Origin: Sapria himalayana | Taxonomy: Eukaryota; Streptophyta; Magnoliopsida; Malpighiales; Rafflesiaceae | Assembly (NCBI GenBank): GCA_029783825.1 | Contig: JAREIK010003356.1 | Span: forward strand, 1,498,387 to 1,562,386 | Length of the DNA stretch: 64,000 nucleotides | Direction of reading: 5' to 3' | Shown here: positions 41,230-53,700 of the stretch, piece after piece | Layout: every line of letters starts with the position of its first letter | Position numbering within the stretch: the first letter of the stretch is position 1 | Position numbers and translations under genes: made by a program | Notes under the pieces: generated by a model | Databases searched by the model: none | The model's input: only the letters and a program-made list of their open reading frames with translations | Told to the model about the DNA's origin: nothing

Positions 41230-42690
41230 TTATATCCTTCCATCCATCTATCTATCTATATTTCAATCAATTTATCAGTCTATTTGTTTATCAATCTATC
41301 TGTCAATCAATCTATCTATCTATATATATGTTTATCTATTTTTCTAATGTATATTTGTCTTTCTATCTATCTAACTATCTTTCTAAGTGTCTGTCAATCT
41401 ATATGTCTATATTTCTATCTATCTATATGTGTATATGTCTATTTGTTTATCTATCTATCTATCAAATTATCCTTTAGTTATCTATCTGTGTATAACTATC
41501 TATTTGTTTAACTATCTAATTGTCTATCTATCTATCTATATATCTAACTATCTATCTATCTTTCTATTTATAAGTCTCTCATTCTATTTGTCTATCAGCC
41601 TTTCTATTTATCTATCTATCTATTTGTCTGTCTATCTGTTTATCTAACTATCTATCTATCAATCTTTTAAATATCTATCAATTTTTTATCTAACTTTCTA
41701 TCTATCTATTTATATATCTATCTTTCTATCTATCTGCCTATATGTCTGCCTTTCTATAAATCTATATGTGAATATATCTATCTATCTATGAATCTGTCAA
41801 TCTGTCTGTTTGTATATCTATCTATATGTCAATCTATCTACCTATTAATTAATCTATAGATCTGTTTGTCCATCTATCTATCTATATATCAAATTTTCTA
41901 TTTGTGTATCTATCTATTTGTCTAACTATCTATCTGTCTATCAGCTAATCTATTTATATGACTATCAATATATCTATCTATCTAGCTATCGATATATCTA
42001 TCTATCTATTTATTTATCCATCTATTTATCTATCTATCTATTTATCTGTCTGTGTTTTTATCTATATGTATATCTATCTATCTATTTATCTATGTAACTA
42101 TCAATCTATATGATTCTATTTATCTATAAGACTATCTATCTATGTGGCTATCTTTCTATATATCTATTTATCTATCTATCTGATTATCTATCTATCTGAT
42201 TATCTATCTATCTATCTATCTATTTGTATATGTATCTATCTATCTGTCTATCTATCTAATAGTTCATCTATCTTTTTATCTATCTTTATGTCAATCTTAA
42301 TATCTGTGTATCAATTTATCTATATATCTTTCAACCTTTCTATTTGTTTATCTATCTATCTAAGTATCTATCTCTGTCTCTGTCTAAAAATCTAAATATA
42401 CAACTATCTAACTATCTATATATTTTTTGATCTTTCTACTTATCTATCTATCTATCTATCTAACTAACTATCTAACTATCTTTTAGTCTATCAGTGTATC
42501 AATCTATCTGTCTATTTGTCTATCTATCTATTTTTCTACCTTTCTACTAACCTATCTATCTAAATATCTACATATTGTCAATGTGTGTATCTAGCTATCT
42601 TTTCATCCATCTTTCTTTATATCTATCTATCTAACAACTAACTTTATATATATTTGTATATCTACATATCAACTTAACTATATATAAATA

Positions 42691-42715
42691 TGTGTGTGTG
42701 TGTGTGTGTGTGTGT
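42691..42715. repeat. (TG)n microsatellite in block C
   Basis: A pure TG run of about 25 bp. Confidence 0.95.
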
Positions 42716-45700
42716 TTACTTGTCTATCTTTCTATTTATCTATTTGTCGATGTAACTGTCTATCTATATATCTAGCTATTTTACTATCTATCAATAAATC
42801 TATCTATATGTCTATATGTCTTTCATTCTATTTGGCTATTTGTCTATTTATCTATTTGTCGATCCATCCATATATATATATATATCTAACTATATATCTA
42901 ATTTGTCTACTTATCTACCTATTTACTTATTTAACTATCTATAAATTTGTCTATCTATCTATAGGTCTATCTATTTTTCTATCTATCTTTTTTTATATCT
43001 ATATATCAATCTATTTGTCTCTGTGTCCATCAATTTATATGTATATCTATATATCCAGCTATCTATCTATATATCTATCTATTTTAAATCTATTTTTCTA
43101 TGAGTTTATCTATCTATCTATTATTTTATCTATCTATCCAATTATCTATCTGTCTGCTTATCTTTCCATATGCCAATCTACCTATCTATCTATAATTCTA
43201 TCTATTTGTTTATCTATCTACCTATCTACATATTTGTCTATAAATCTATCTATATATATATCTATCTTTTTCTACATCTTTCTATTTGTCTATCTAGCTT
43301 TCTATATATTAGTCTATATGTATATCGATCCATGAATATATCTATCTATCTCTCTAGTTATAGATCAATTTCTCTATCAATATGTATAAATATATATCTA
43401 TTTATATATCTATAGGTCTATTTGTTTATCTATTAATCTGAGTATTTCTTTCTTAGTCTATCTTTCAATATCTTTATCTATCTATCTATCTGTCCATAAA
43501 ATTATGTGTCTATCTATCTATCTGTCTATCTATCTATTTATCTATATATCTATATATGTATCTGTATATCTATCTATAAATCAATTTGTATATATGTTTA
43601 TCTGTCTTAGTGTTTATTTATCTATCTATCTATCTATTTCTCTAGTTGTGTATCTATCTATTTTTCTATCTTTATATCTCTATCTAAATATTATTTATTA
43701 ATATCTCAATTTATCAATCTATCTATATGTCTATCTAACTAACTATCTACTTGTCTGTCATTCTATCAATGTCTATATTCATCTCTCTATGTATCTATAT
43801 ATTTATCTATCTATTTGTCTATATATCATTCTGTCTATCTATTTATTTATCCATCTATCTATCTATCTATGAATCTATTTATCTATTTTTCAATCTATCT
43901 TTCTGTCTATCAATCTTTCTATGTGTCTATCTATCTATCTGTCTGTCTATCTATTTATCTATTTGTCTATCTAGCTATCTATCTATCTATCTATCTGTCT
44001 GTCTGTCTTTCTATCTCTTTATCAATCTTTCTATCTATCTGTATATCTAAATATTATTCTTTTAGTCTATTTGCCTATTTAGCTAGCTATTTATCTATAT
44101 ATATATATATAATATATGTATTTGTTTATCTAACTACGTAATGATATACATACATGCCTATCTATATATTTGTCTATCTGTCTTTCTATTTATCAATATC
44201 TCTATCAATCTATATATCTATCAATCTATTTTATTATCTATCAATCTATCAATCTACCAGTCAATCTTTCTATTTGTCTATCAAACAATTTCACTAGCAA
44301 TTTGTCTTTATATCTTTCTTTATATCATTTAATCTACCTATATTAGTATTTGTGTATTAGTCTATCTATCTAATTGTGAAATGTCTAATTGTATATATAT
44401 CTATTTATCTTTATGTCTATATATCAAACTATCTAACTACCTATTAGTTTATCACTCTAATTGTCAATCTATTTATCTATCTATCAATCTCTTTATGTCT
44501 CTATGTGACTATGTTTCTATCTATATATATTTCTATTTCTGAATCTATCTATCAATCAATCAATCTATCTATCTATCTTATGTATGTTTATCAATCGATC
44601 TATCTATCTATTTATCTTTGTATCTTTCTATCTATCTATATGTCTATTTGTCTATCTCTCTATGTTTCTTTGAGTCTATCTATATAACTGTCTATAAATT
44701 TGTAAATATATATATCTATCTATATATATCTATCTATTTTATTATCTATCAGTCTATAAGTTAATTTTCTATTTGTCTATCTAACAAATTAACAAGAAAT
44801 TTGCCTTTATATCTAACTAACTATCTATCTGCCTATTTGACTTTTTGTTTATCTGTCTATTTATTTATTTGTCCATTTGTCTTTCTATTTAGCTGTTTAT
44901 CTATCTATATATTTTTATTTGTTTATCTCTATATCTATCTATTTATCTATATATCTATCAATCTGTATATTTTATATCTATCTATATATTTATACATCTA
45001 TCTATTTGTTTATCTATTTATCTATCTATATATATTTAAAATCTATCTATCTGTATAAGTATCATTTTGTGTATCTATTTAACTTCTTATCTATCTATTT
45101 ATCTATTTATCTATCTATTTGTTTATTTAACTAACTAACTATCTATCTATATGTATGTTAATCAATTTGTATATCTATCAATCTGTTTGTCTATCTATAT
45201 ATCTATTTGACTATATGTATATCTTTCTTTTGTCTTTTTATCTATATTTCTATCTATTTGTCTATTTATCTTTCTATCTATTAATTTATGTAATTATCTA
45301 ACTATATATTTTTCTATATGTTTATCTATCTAACCATATAACTTTATTTTTATCTATTAGTTTATCAGTCAATTAGTATATATATATATATATACATCTA
45401 TCTAACAATATCTATGTTAATTTATCATCTATCTATATATCTATATGTCTATCTGTCTATATATTTATCTATCTATTTATTTGTCTTTCTATCTATATGT
45501 CTATCTATCTATCTATATATCTATCTATTTGTTTGTTTATCTATCTATCTATATATCTGTCTATTAATCTATTTGTCTACATATCTATATATATATATTT
45601 GTTTATATATCTATCTTTCAATCTATCAATCTTCCTATCTATCTATTTATCTATCTCTTTATTTTTATAATAGTATATCACTCTATAACTCTATGAGTCA

Positions 45701-46317
45701 ATCTTTCTAACTTTCTATTTATATGTCTGTCAATCAATCAATCAATCTGTCTATCAATCTATCTATTTGTCTATCTATCTATATGTTTATCTTTCTATCT
45801 ATATATATTTCTATCTGTATATATTTCTATCTATCTATCTATTAATCAATTTATATTTCTATCTGTCTGTCTATCTATCTAATTGTCCAACTCTCTAATT
45901 GTCTATATATGAATTAATCAATCTATCTATCTTTCTATCTATTAAACTATCTAATTGTCTTCTAGTCTATCGGTCAATTTGTCTATCTGTTCAACTATTT
46001 TTCTATTTATCTATGTATCAATCTTTATGTTTTTCTATTAATTTGAATATCTTTGTATATATTTATGTATCTATGTGTTTATATATATATATGTATGTCT
46101 ATCTATCTATCTATCTGACTATTTGCCTATATAGCTATTTATTTACTTATCTTTCTATCAATTTATCTATCTATCTATCAGTTTATCTATCTATCTATCA
46201 GTTTATCTATCTATTCGTATAACTTTTTAGTTATTTATATATCTTTCTCTCAATCAATCAATCTATCTATCTATTACTAAATATGGCTATCTATCTATAT
46301 CTTTATCTATCTATATC

Positions 46318-46349
<32 letters not shown>

Positions 46350-48669
46350 TATCTATATATCTATCTTTATATATATATAACTATTTATCTATCAATCAAT
46401 CAATCAATCTATGTATATATCTATCTATCTATATATCTAAATATCTACATATTTGCCAATCTACCTATCTATCTATCTATAATTTTTATGTCTATTTAAC
46501 TATCTATTTATTTATTTATTTGACTATCTATATGTCTATCTGTCTATATGTTGATCTATCTATCTATCTATCTATTTATTTATCTATCTTCAAAATTTCT
46601 ATCTATTATATTTCTATCTATCTATATGTCTGTCCGTCTAAATATTAATCTAAATGTCTATCTATTGATCTATCTATCTATCTATCTATCTTGACTGTAC
46701 ATTTATCTACTATTTGTCTATCTATTTATCTTGTTACCTATCTATCTTTCTTTCTTTTTTTTAAAATCTTTTTATATGTCTATTAGTCTATTTATCTTTA
46801 TATCTATCATTCTATCTATATATCTATATATTTATATATCTATATTTCTATCATTCTATCTGCCTATCTCTATGTCTCTCTATTTTTAAATATGTCCACC
46901 TATCTATCTACATAGCTGTATGTCTATATATATCTATATTGATCAGTTTATCTATCTATCTATCTGTCATTCTATCTTTGTGTCTATTTCTCGATCTGCC
47001 TATCTATCAATCGCCAGATCTATATATCTTTCTACATATTTGTAAAGTGTCTATTTGTCTTATCTATCTATCTGGCTCTCTATCTATCTATCTGCCTATA
47101 TGTCTATCTATCTAACTATCTACCTATATATCTATTTATCTATCTATCTAATTATCTATCTATCAATGACTATATATTTATCTGACTATTTGTATATCTA
47201 TCTATCTATTAATCTATATATCTTTGTCTATCTATCTATCCTCCTATCTCTTTATATTTCTATTTGTCTCTTTATCTATTCTACTATCATTATATATAAA
47301 TATATATATATCTATCTATATGTTAATCTCTCTAAAATACATCTATCTATCTATCTATTTGTAAATTTATCTATCTGTCTATCTTTTTATCTATTTATCT
47401 ATCTATCTATGTATTTATTTGATTGTGTCTATCTATCTATCTATTTGTATGTATATTTATCTATCTATCTATCTATCTATCTATTTGTATGTATATCTAT
47501 CTATCTATCAAGTTGTTTATTAGTCTATTAGTTTATCTATTTATCTATCTATTTATATTTCTATTTTCTATTTATGTATATATCTATCTATCTATTTGTC
47601 TATCTATTTATATGTTCATCTGTTTATATGTTTTTTCATCTAAATATGTATATGTCAATATATCTATCTAACTATCTAACTATCTATATATTGAAATATC
47701 TTACTATCTTTTTGTTTGTCTATCTGTCAGTCAATTTGTCAATCTATCTATTTTTATATCTATCTATCTGTCTCTCTATCTGTCTATCTATCTATCCATC
47801 AGTATGTTTATTTATTTGTCTATCTATTTATATATCTAGTTGTTTAACTTTTAATCTGTCAATTTGTCGAAATGCCTATCTTTTTATATATCTATCTAAC
47901 TATCTAACTATCTTTCTATTTATCAGTCTATTAGTATATTAGTTAATCTATCTCTTTGTCTATATATATATATATCTACCTATCTATCTATCTATCTATC
48001 TGGTTATCAACATTCTTCCTATATATATCTATCTATCTATGTGTATATCTATCTATCTATCTATATATCTACCTATATGCCTATCTGTCTATCTATTTAT
48101 TTTTGTATCTATCTTTCTATCTATTTAACTATCAATTTATCTATCTATTTGACTATTTATCAGTCAATAAATCAATCTATCATATGTCTAGCTGTCTATC
48201 TATCTATCTATTTGTATTTTTGTTTAATTATATATTTTTCTATTTATCATTCTCTGTATTATCTTATCTAATCGATCTACTTACCTATATATTTATTTGT
48301 CTATCTATCTGTTTATCTATTTGTTTATCTAGCTATCTTTCTATATATCATGTCATTTTCTCTACGTGTCTATCTATCAATCTATCAATTAATCAATCTA
48401 TCTATTTAGTTGTCTATCATTCAATTTGTAATTTTTCTATTTTTCTATCTGCATATCTTTACATATATATATATGTCTGTCTATGTGTCTTTGTATCTAT
48501 TTCGCTATCTAACTCTCTCTCTATATTTCTATTTATCCAACTATCTATATGTGTCTATATGTCATTCTGTATATCTTGCTATATGTCTATCTATCTATCT
48601 ATTTATAAATCTTTATATCTATATATTTATGCTTATATGTATTTATCTTTCTATTTGTTGATAAATTTA

Positions 48670-48671
<2 letters not shown>

Positions 48672-48742
<71 letters not shown>
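48672..48742. repeat. 71-bp (TA)n run beside element 3
   Basis: This is an uninterrupted TA dinucleotide tract, 27 bp from the CACTA terminus at 48770, and one of the longest simple runs in the window. Confidence 0.96.
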
Positions 48743-48750
<8 letters not shown>

Positions 48751-48769
48751 CCATATGTCTATATGTTTA

Positions 48770-49015
48770 CACTACAAGAAATATCCCAAATAACTAGGTA
48801 AGATTCTCAAGCTAAATAGGGGGTTTCCATCACTAAAGTGGATATAACAATGGATTAACAATGGAACATTTTCTCAATCTAAAGTGCTTATCACAAAAAT
48901 TATTTAGTAAATATATTCCCTAGCAAAATTAGCGAGTGAAAATTCTCTCTCTAATTAATGAGGGAATATTTCGTAGTTAAATTAGCGAGGGAAAAAGTCT
49001 CTAACTATTTTAATT
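48770..49015. repeat. CACTA terminus and subterminal repeats of element 3
   Basis: The CACTACAAGAAA terminus is followed by TTAGCGAGGGAAA and TTCCCTAGC-type motifs shared with the other elements. The terminal palindrome is more decayed here than in elements 1, 2 and 4. Confidence 0.82.
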
Positions 49016-49212
49016 CCATAATTATTTTCACATTTTTTAATTTTTTACATTAAATTTAATTACATATTTTTAAATTTTTATATTAAATTTAATAAAAAAT
49101 TAAACTATAAACCATTAATTATTATTAACAAAAAATAAAATCAGTTAATAAAATATTTTGATATAATATGTTACAAAGTTAAAATAGAATCATAACAAAA
49201 TTTGATTACATC

Positions 49213-49500
49213 TTATTCTTCATCAATGTATCTAATGACAATACATAAAGTATAATATGTTCGTGAAATTGATGTTGCTTTCTCTCCCCCAACTCCTCAA
49301 GATCTGCATACAGTTCTAGCACCTAAGCATGCCCCTCCATGGCCATCTACATTGCTTCCTTTAGTTGTATTCTACATTTCCTATCTACCTCTAACTTATT
49401 CTTCATTTTATCTACCAATTCCCTTTTTGTATCTAGCTGCTCTTCCAACAACACTTTTTTTAACATTGCGATCTGTTGCATGTATGTATACTTGTGCATG
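49213..49500 (-). pseudogene. CACTA ORF C-terminus, coiled coil plus RYIDE tail
   Basis: The minus strand reads MQQIAMLKKVLLEEQ, then DTKRELVDKMKNKLEVDRKC, a Lys/Glu/Leu heptad-like helix. A stop and EGHA follow, then VLELYADLEELGERK, and it ends at RYIDEE near 49213. The last part is the same C-terminal motif as the conserved terminal exons of elements 1 and 4. It is a remnant of an element-encoded protein, probably the C-terminus of the Transposase_24-like ORF or a fusion with it. Two in-frame stops are present. Confidence 0.6.
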
Positions 49501-49509
49501 AATGTATGT

Positions 49510-49552
49510 GCATGTGCGTGTGTGTGTGTGTGTAAACACACACACACATGCA
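49510..49552. repeat. Inverted GT/AC microsatellite
   Basis: A (GT)n run is followed by AA and an (AC)n run, forming a near-perfect hairpin of about 20 bp per arm. Confidence 0.9.
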
Positions 49553-49639
49553 CTTTCATGCAAATACACATACCATCAAATACAACAGAAGAAATAATTT
49601 TGCGCTTAAAAAACACACATATAGGTCTTTCAGGCATGG

Positions 49640-50015
49640 TCAGCAGCTGCTAGTTCTTTGTCCTCTAGTACTCCACACAAATAAAAAAATTTTTACACCA
49701 GCATATGGAGTATAATATACTACATTTACAAACCAAAAAAGAACACAATACAATGCCGCTGATAAATAGATTGACTAGCACATGCAAGACAAACTGCCAA
49801 TTGCTAGAAATTTAAAACTATGCGATAATAATGAGCTTATTTTTAAATTATCAAATCAAGATTTCTAGTGAATTGCCCATCAACTTATTCTTCTTTGTTT
49901 CCTATCTTCACTCATCAATCGGTGGTTAATTATAATAAAGTTCGAAAGTGCCAAACAAAATGGAAATGGAAGTTAAAATGATAACAGGCTGCGTGGTATT
50001 TAATTTTTGCACACC
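49640..50015. other. No gene seen
   Basis: AT-rich DNA between the coiled-coil remnant and the captured SmF exons. It may include SmF intron sequence. Confidence 0.4.
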
Positions 50016-50204
50016 TATAGGTTCATATAGGAATCCACTGAAGCAAAGAAACTTGAAAGAAACCAAAAAATCAGAAAAAAATGCAATGCATAAGAAAAGA
50101 ACACAAGGTAGCTCACCTTTGTGTTCTATTCTCCACTTGAGTTTTACAATGACCATCTTCCTAGTCAAGTTGTTAAGAAAAGGCTTGGGATTAACATAGA
50201 TGGT
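50016..50204 (-). pseudogene. Captured SmF (snRNP protein F) gene fragment, two exons
   Basis: The minus strand has an acceptor ATATTGCAG at 50205-50213, then an exon (50204-50117) reading [16 protein letters not shown] and [13 protein letters not shown]. This is the start of the Sm fold of snRNP core protein F. It ends exactly at a donor, AAAG|GTGAGC. A short intron leads to a second exon fragment (about 50053-50016) reading SVDSYMNL, the next segment of SmF; it carries one extra base near its start and the following Gln codon is TAG. SmF is part of the heptameric Sm ring of spliceosomal snRNPs. The initiator exon and the Sm2 motif are absent. Correctly placed splice sites show that genomic DNA, not mRNA, was captured. 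Confidence 0.85.
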
Positions 50205-51429
50205 CTGCAATATTCAGTAATAAAAAAACTAATGAACGATACTATCATGTACGTGTGCATCAGATATTACTCTGTATTTACTTAAAAATACATAAGCATG
50301 TATATATGCAATATACATGCATACAGTGAGAATATAGTATAACTATATGTGTCCAATCACATACACGCACACACACATGCACACACTATTTTCATATCTT
50401 CTCATATTTTTTTATCTTGTCCATATATTACACCTTTCTAGTTCAACTTAATCATTGATGCATGGAAATGGTCATTACCAAAAATCACACAACCTAAAAT
50501 TAATATAATATACTTGATGAATAACCTCATACAAACAATGCCCTTATATACCATGTTATTTTTATTACGGCAACTCTTAGGATGAATAACCTCGATATCA
50601 CTCTCGAAGTGTACTTGTGTGTGCCAGACATGCATCAATGTGTATGACATGCTAATTCTTCCTCAAAAAAGCTATCAATAGAACAACATATCAATTGATA
50701 AAGTAGAGAACATGGCACCCAGCAAAACATAAGCAATATCACAAACATCATGCTCATCAATATGATAGTTATATATAGTATATATGTATATAAAATACTA
50801 TAGTGTATATGTATATATACTAAGTATATTTGTACACATATACTAAGTATATGTGTACATATATATTGCAGTATATGTGTACATATACACTATAGTGTAT
50901 ATGGATGTCTTATAGATATCGAATAGTAGGTATAGATTTAGATATAGAACATCAGGTAAAGTATTATCCCATTTATACTCCACAAAGAAGGCACAAAACA
51001 TCACTATCAACATTAATAAGAAATACAAATCTTATTTAAATTTTCAAAAATATATCTAAAATCTCTTAGAGGAAAACCTAGAAGACATGCAATGAGCCAG
51101 GGTTGGCGGATCAATGTTCGCACCCTACCTCCCCACAACCAGAATTTTTTCCTGGTCTCAAAGTCTATAATTGGATTGCTTTGCCCTGCCACCCTCTACA
51201 GCACCATGCTCTCATGTGGCTTTTTTAGAACATTTCTTCCCCTCTCTATGTGCTTGCACCAGTGATTTTAATTGCTTAGCTTTATTGTATTAATCCATCA
51301 ACCCTATAGCTTCTTCTGTCATATGGTTCCTATCTTAGTTAGAAGCAAGGACCTTTACTTCGTTGTATGTGTCAACATAACTATAGAAGAATTTAATATG
51401 CACTCCATAAAAATAATATGTACTATGTA
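50205..51429. other. Mostly non-genic DNA, one unrecognised open stretch
   Basis: On the minus strand, 50650-50530 reads HVWHTQVHFESDIEVIHPKS, which looks protein-like but is unrecognised. At 50770-50900 there are palindromic TA-rich repeats (GTATATGTGTACATATA) like those of the cassette introns in elements 1 and 4. A less AT-rich part at 51060-51400 shows no convincing frame on either strand. Confidence 0.4.
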
Positions 51430-52240
51430 AAAACAATATGCACTCCAAAAAAATAATTTATATTCAAAGAAAAAAAGAGGAACAAAACTTCAAAAATTAG
51501 ATGTTTTGTCTTCCAAATATAAAAAAAAAACAAATCGCTGGAAAATTTGCAAACTTCATATAGCAAGGCATCTTGACTCATCTTCCTCCCAGCTATTCTC
51601 GCTCCTATTCTTTTCATGATCAAAAGTTAGGGATACATCGATGTGCTAGTTGTGCAGCATGTGGATTGGCAGCCACCTCAACCCCATCGATATCAATTGA
51701 TGACCATGTCCAAGCATTTCTTTGGAGCTTTCAAACATGGAATATGAATAGAGTTTGGATCCTTTGGTTTCCATGGTTTCTCTAGTTTTAATTTTCTTGA
51801 TTGATCCCCACTTTGCTTTCTCTTGGGGCTGGCCATCTTGTTCGTCATGGTTTGGTTGATCGATTTTACAAATCCTTTCATCTTACTTAAGAATCATGTG
51901 GGTGTAGAATCTGCAATGGTTGAGCTCCATAAGTTTCTCTGAGAACAGGATAAGAAGCATTTGGAGGTAACATGTTCAAAAACTTATCTCTTTGGTTTAT
52001 CCAACCATTTTTCATGTAATGTAGTGCAAGAGAGGTGTTGGAGACAATGCATTCGTGGGGATGGAATAGATTTTTGGCATTAACAATAAAGTTGTTAATA
52101 TCAGGTCCCGGTAAGAAAGGCTTTGTGTTGTGGTCTCCCACACTAGGTATCAATTGCAGACCAAGATGCCCCTAGAAAGATGGCTCGTAATAGCCCAAGT
52201 TCCTCATGTTCAGCCAGTCATCATCCTTGAAACTATGAAC
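51430..52240 (-). pseudogene. Captured BASIC PENTACYSTEINE (BPC / GAGA-binding) factor fragment
   Basis: From about 52235 the minus strand reads KDDDWLNMRNLGYYEPSF, a stop, GHLGLQLIPSVGDHNTKPFL, then KNGWINQRDKFLNMLPPN and GAQPLQILHPHDS. This is the N-terminal part typical of group I BPC proteins. After a frame change comes a Lys-rich linker (51881-51700), then CLDMVIN. After an internal deletion it reads YRWG, stop, GG, CQSTCCTTSTSMYP and RIGARIAGRKMSQ. The last part is the pentacysteine DNA-binding domain, but the first three cysteines are deleted and the fourth is replaced by a stop; the final CC pair remains. BPC proteins bind GAGA repeats and recruit Polycomb complexes in plants. This copy cannot be functional, since the C-terminus diverges after MSQDA. 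Confidence 0.88.
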
Positions 52241-52659
52241 ATGCAAGGGAAGGAGAATAAGCAGAATGAACACATTTAATTGAATTTCATTAGAAATCAT
52301 TATGATAATTAAAAATTTAATAGTTTAATTCCACCGATGAATGATAAAATGTAGTCACGGCTCTAATCAGCGACAACACAGAATCGCACGAAATATGAGT
52401 GTCAAAAACAAACTTGAAAACATATTATTTCAATATATTAAATAAAAATTGAAGTGATAGTGATAATTTAATAAAAAAAATATTTGGTAAAAAATAGCTA
52501 ATAAAGAGAGAACATATTAATGCTGAGGTCTTTTTAAGCTTAACTAGATTGATGACCACAGAAACTTCAACAAATATCTAAATGATGGCCAGTAATGATG
52601 TTTGGAGAGAGAGAGAGAGAGAGGGGAAAAATAAAGTATTTCAGAATGCATGAAAAGAT
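52241..52659. other. No gene seen
   Basis: AT-rich DNA with a (GA)n run at about 52602-52622. The part nearest 52660 aligns with intron-like DNA left of the kinase fragment in element 1. Confidence 0.5.
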
Positions 52660-52875
52660 AATAGAAGCTTAGCCTCTTTTTGATCCAATAGGGATCAGTA
52701 AAGATGGAACCCATCCAAAGGAAGGACCGTGGCAATGTCTAATGGCTTCGAATCAGAAAATGAGGCTGTGTCTGCATGGGACCATTTATGTGTGCCTCTC
52801 ACAACTTCAGAAGCTAACGTGCTCTTCCCAACACCAGGAGCACCAGCCAAGCCTTTTGTTGGTTCTAGTGGTAAT
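52660..52875 (-). pseudogene. Captured P-loop uridine-kinase-like gene fragment, Walker A part
   Basis: A single minus-strand frame reads PTKGLAGAPGVGKSTLASEV, then VRGTHKWSHADTASFSDSKP, then LDIATVLPLDGFHLY, a TGA at 52695-52697, and SLLDQKEAKL. GAPGVGKST is a Walker A nucleotide-binding loop. The spaced VLPLDGFHLY and the DxKEA motif fit the plant uridine-kinase/phosphoribulokinase-like P-loop family, which phosphorylates small metabolites using ATP. Only the first part of the domain is present and one stop (normally Arg) interrupts it. Open reading for over 50 codons suggests fairly recent capture compared with the copy in element 1 (12055-12130). Confidence 0.8.
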
Positions 52876-53019
52876 CAAAAGAGTGTAATCTTATCATTTG
52901 AAAAATATCATATGGTAATCTATTATTAAATTAGTTGGAAAACTCCAAATTAAAATTTTGATGGTATTATGTCCGTAGTTATTAATATATTTAATCCATT
53001 AACTAAAATTTGATTGCTA

Positions 53020-53700
53020 AAATATTTTTTTAGTTATAATAGTTCATAGTTATTTATAGTCATCATAAACTATTATACATATAGTTATAAATATAGTTAC
53101 ATATAACTATACATAGTAATATATAATTATATATATAGTTTTAAAAAGTTATATATAGTTATATGTTATTATCCTTTTATTTATAAAAGTAGTTATACAT
53201 ATAGTAAAAGACAATTATTAATAGTTATATATTCTTATACCTCTAATATATTTAGTTATAAATAGAGTTATATACAATTATATTTAAATATACATATAGT
53301 TATAAATATGTATGTAGTTAAAGATATAGTTATATATAACAGTTTTATAGTTATACATATAGTAAAATACAATTATATATAGTTATATATTATTATACAT
53401 ATAGTATATTTTGTTAGAAAAATATTTATATAGAATTACACATATAATTATAAATTATTATATAGTTAAAAATATAGTTATAAAAATAGTTTACATAGTT
53501 ACTAATATAGTTAAATATAGTTATAAAGAGTTTATATAGTTATACAAATATGTATAAATAGTTATACATATATAGTTAAACATATAGTTATACAAATATT
53601 TATAAATAGTTATACATATATAGTTAAACATATAGTTATATATATATTGTTATAAGTTTTAATGATAATTATAGTTACATGTGTGATTGCACACATAGTT
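53020..53700. repeat. ATAGTTATA minisatellite
   Basis: About 0.7 kb is built from irregular TATAGTTA/TACATATAGTTA units of about 8-12 bp, with a near-repeat of about 55 bp at 53560-53640. It is unrelated to the TATC satellite. It lies between the captured kinase fragment and element 4. Confidence 0.85.

Larger units (their letters stand above)
31731..48769. repeat. Degenerate TATC satellite, block C
   Basis: This is 17 kb of TATC units on the + strand, the largest block. Variant units are as in block A. A recurring variant motif resembling AACTATCTTTTAGTCTAT followed by CAGT/TTAGT appears near 34670, 38650, 40060, 42480, 44450, 45350, 45960 and 47910, a possible trace of longer units. (TA)n runs punctuate it (about 38154, 38359, 40806 and 41195). 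The block ends in a 71-bp (TA)n just before the CACTA terminus of element 3. Confidence 0.94.

Noticed and set aside
51573..51785. + strand frame of 70 codons with several cysteines
   Set aside because: It is antisense to the BPC fragment; the minus strand gives the recognisable family motifs.
52729..52929. + strand frame of 66 codons
   Set aside because: It is antisense to the Walker A fragment on the minus strand.
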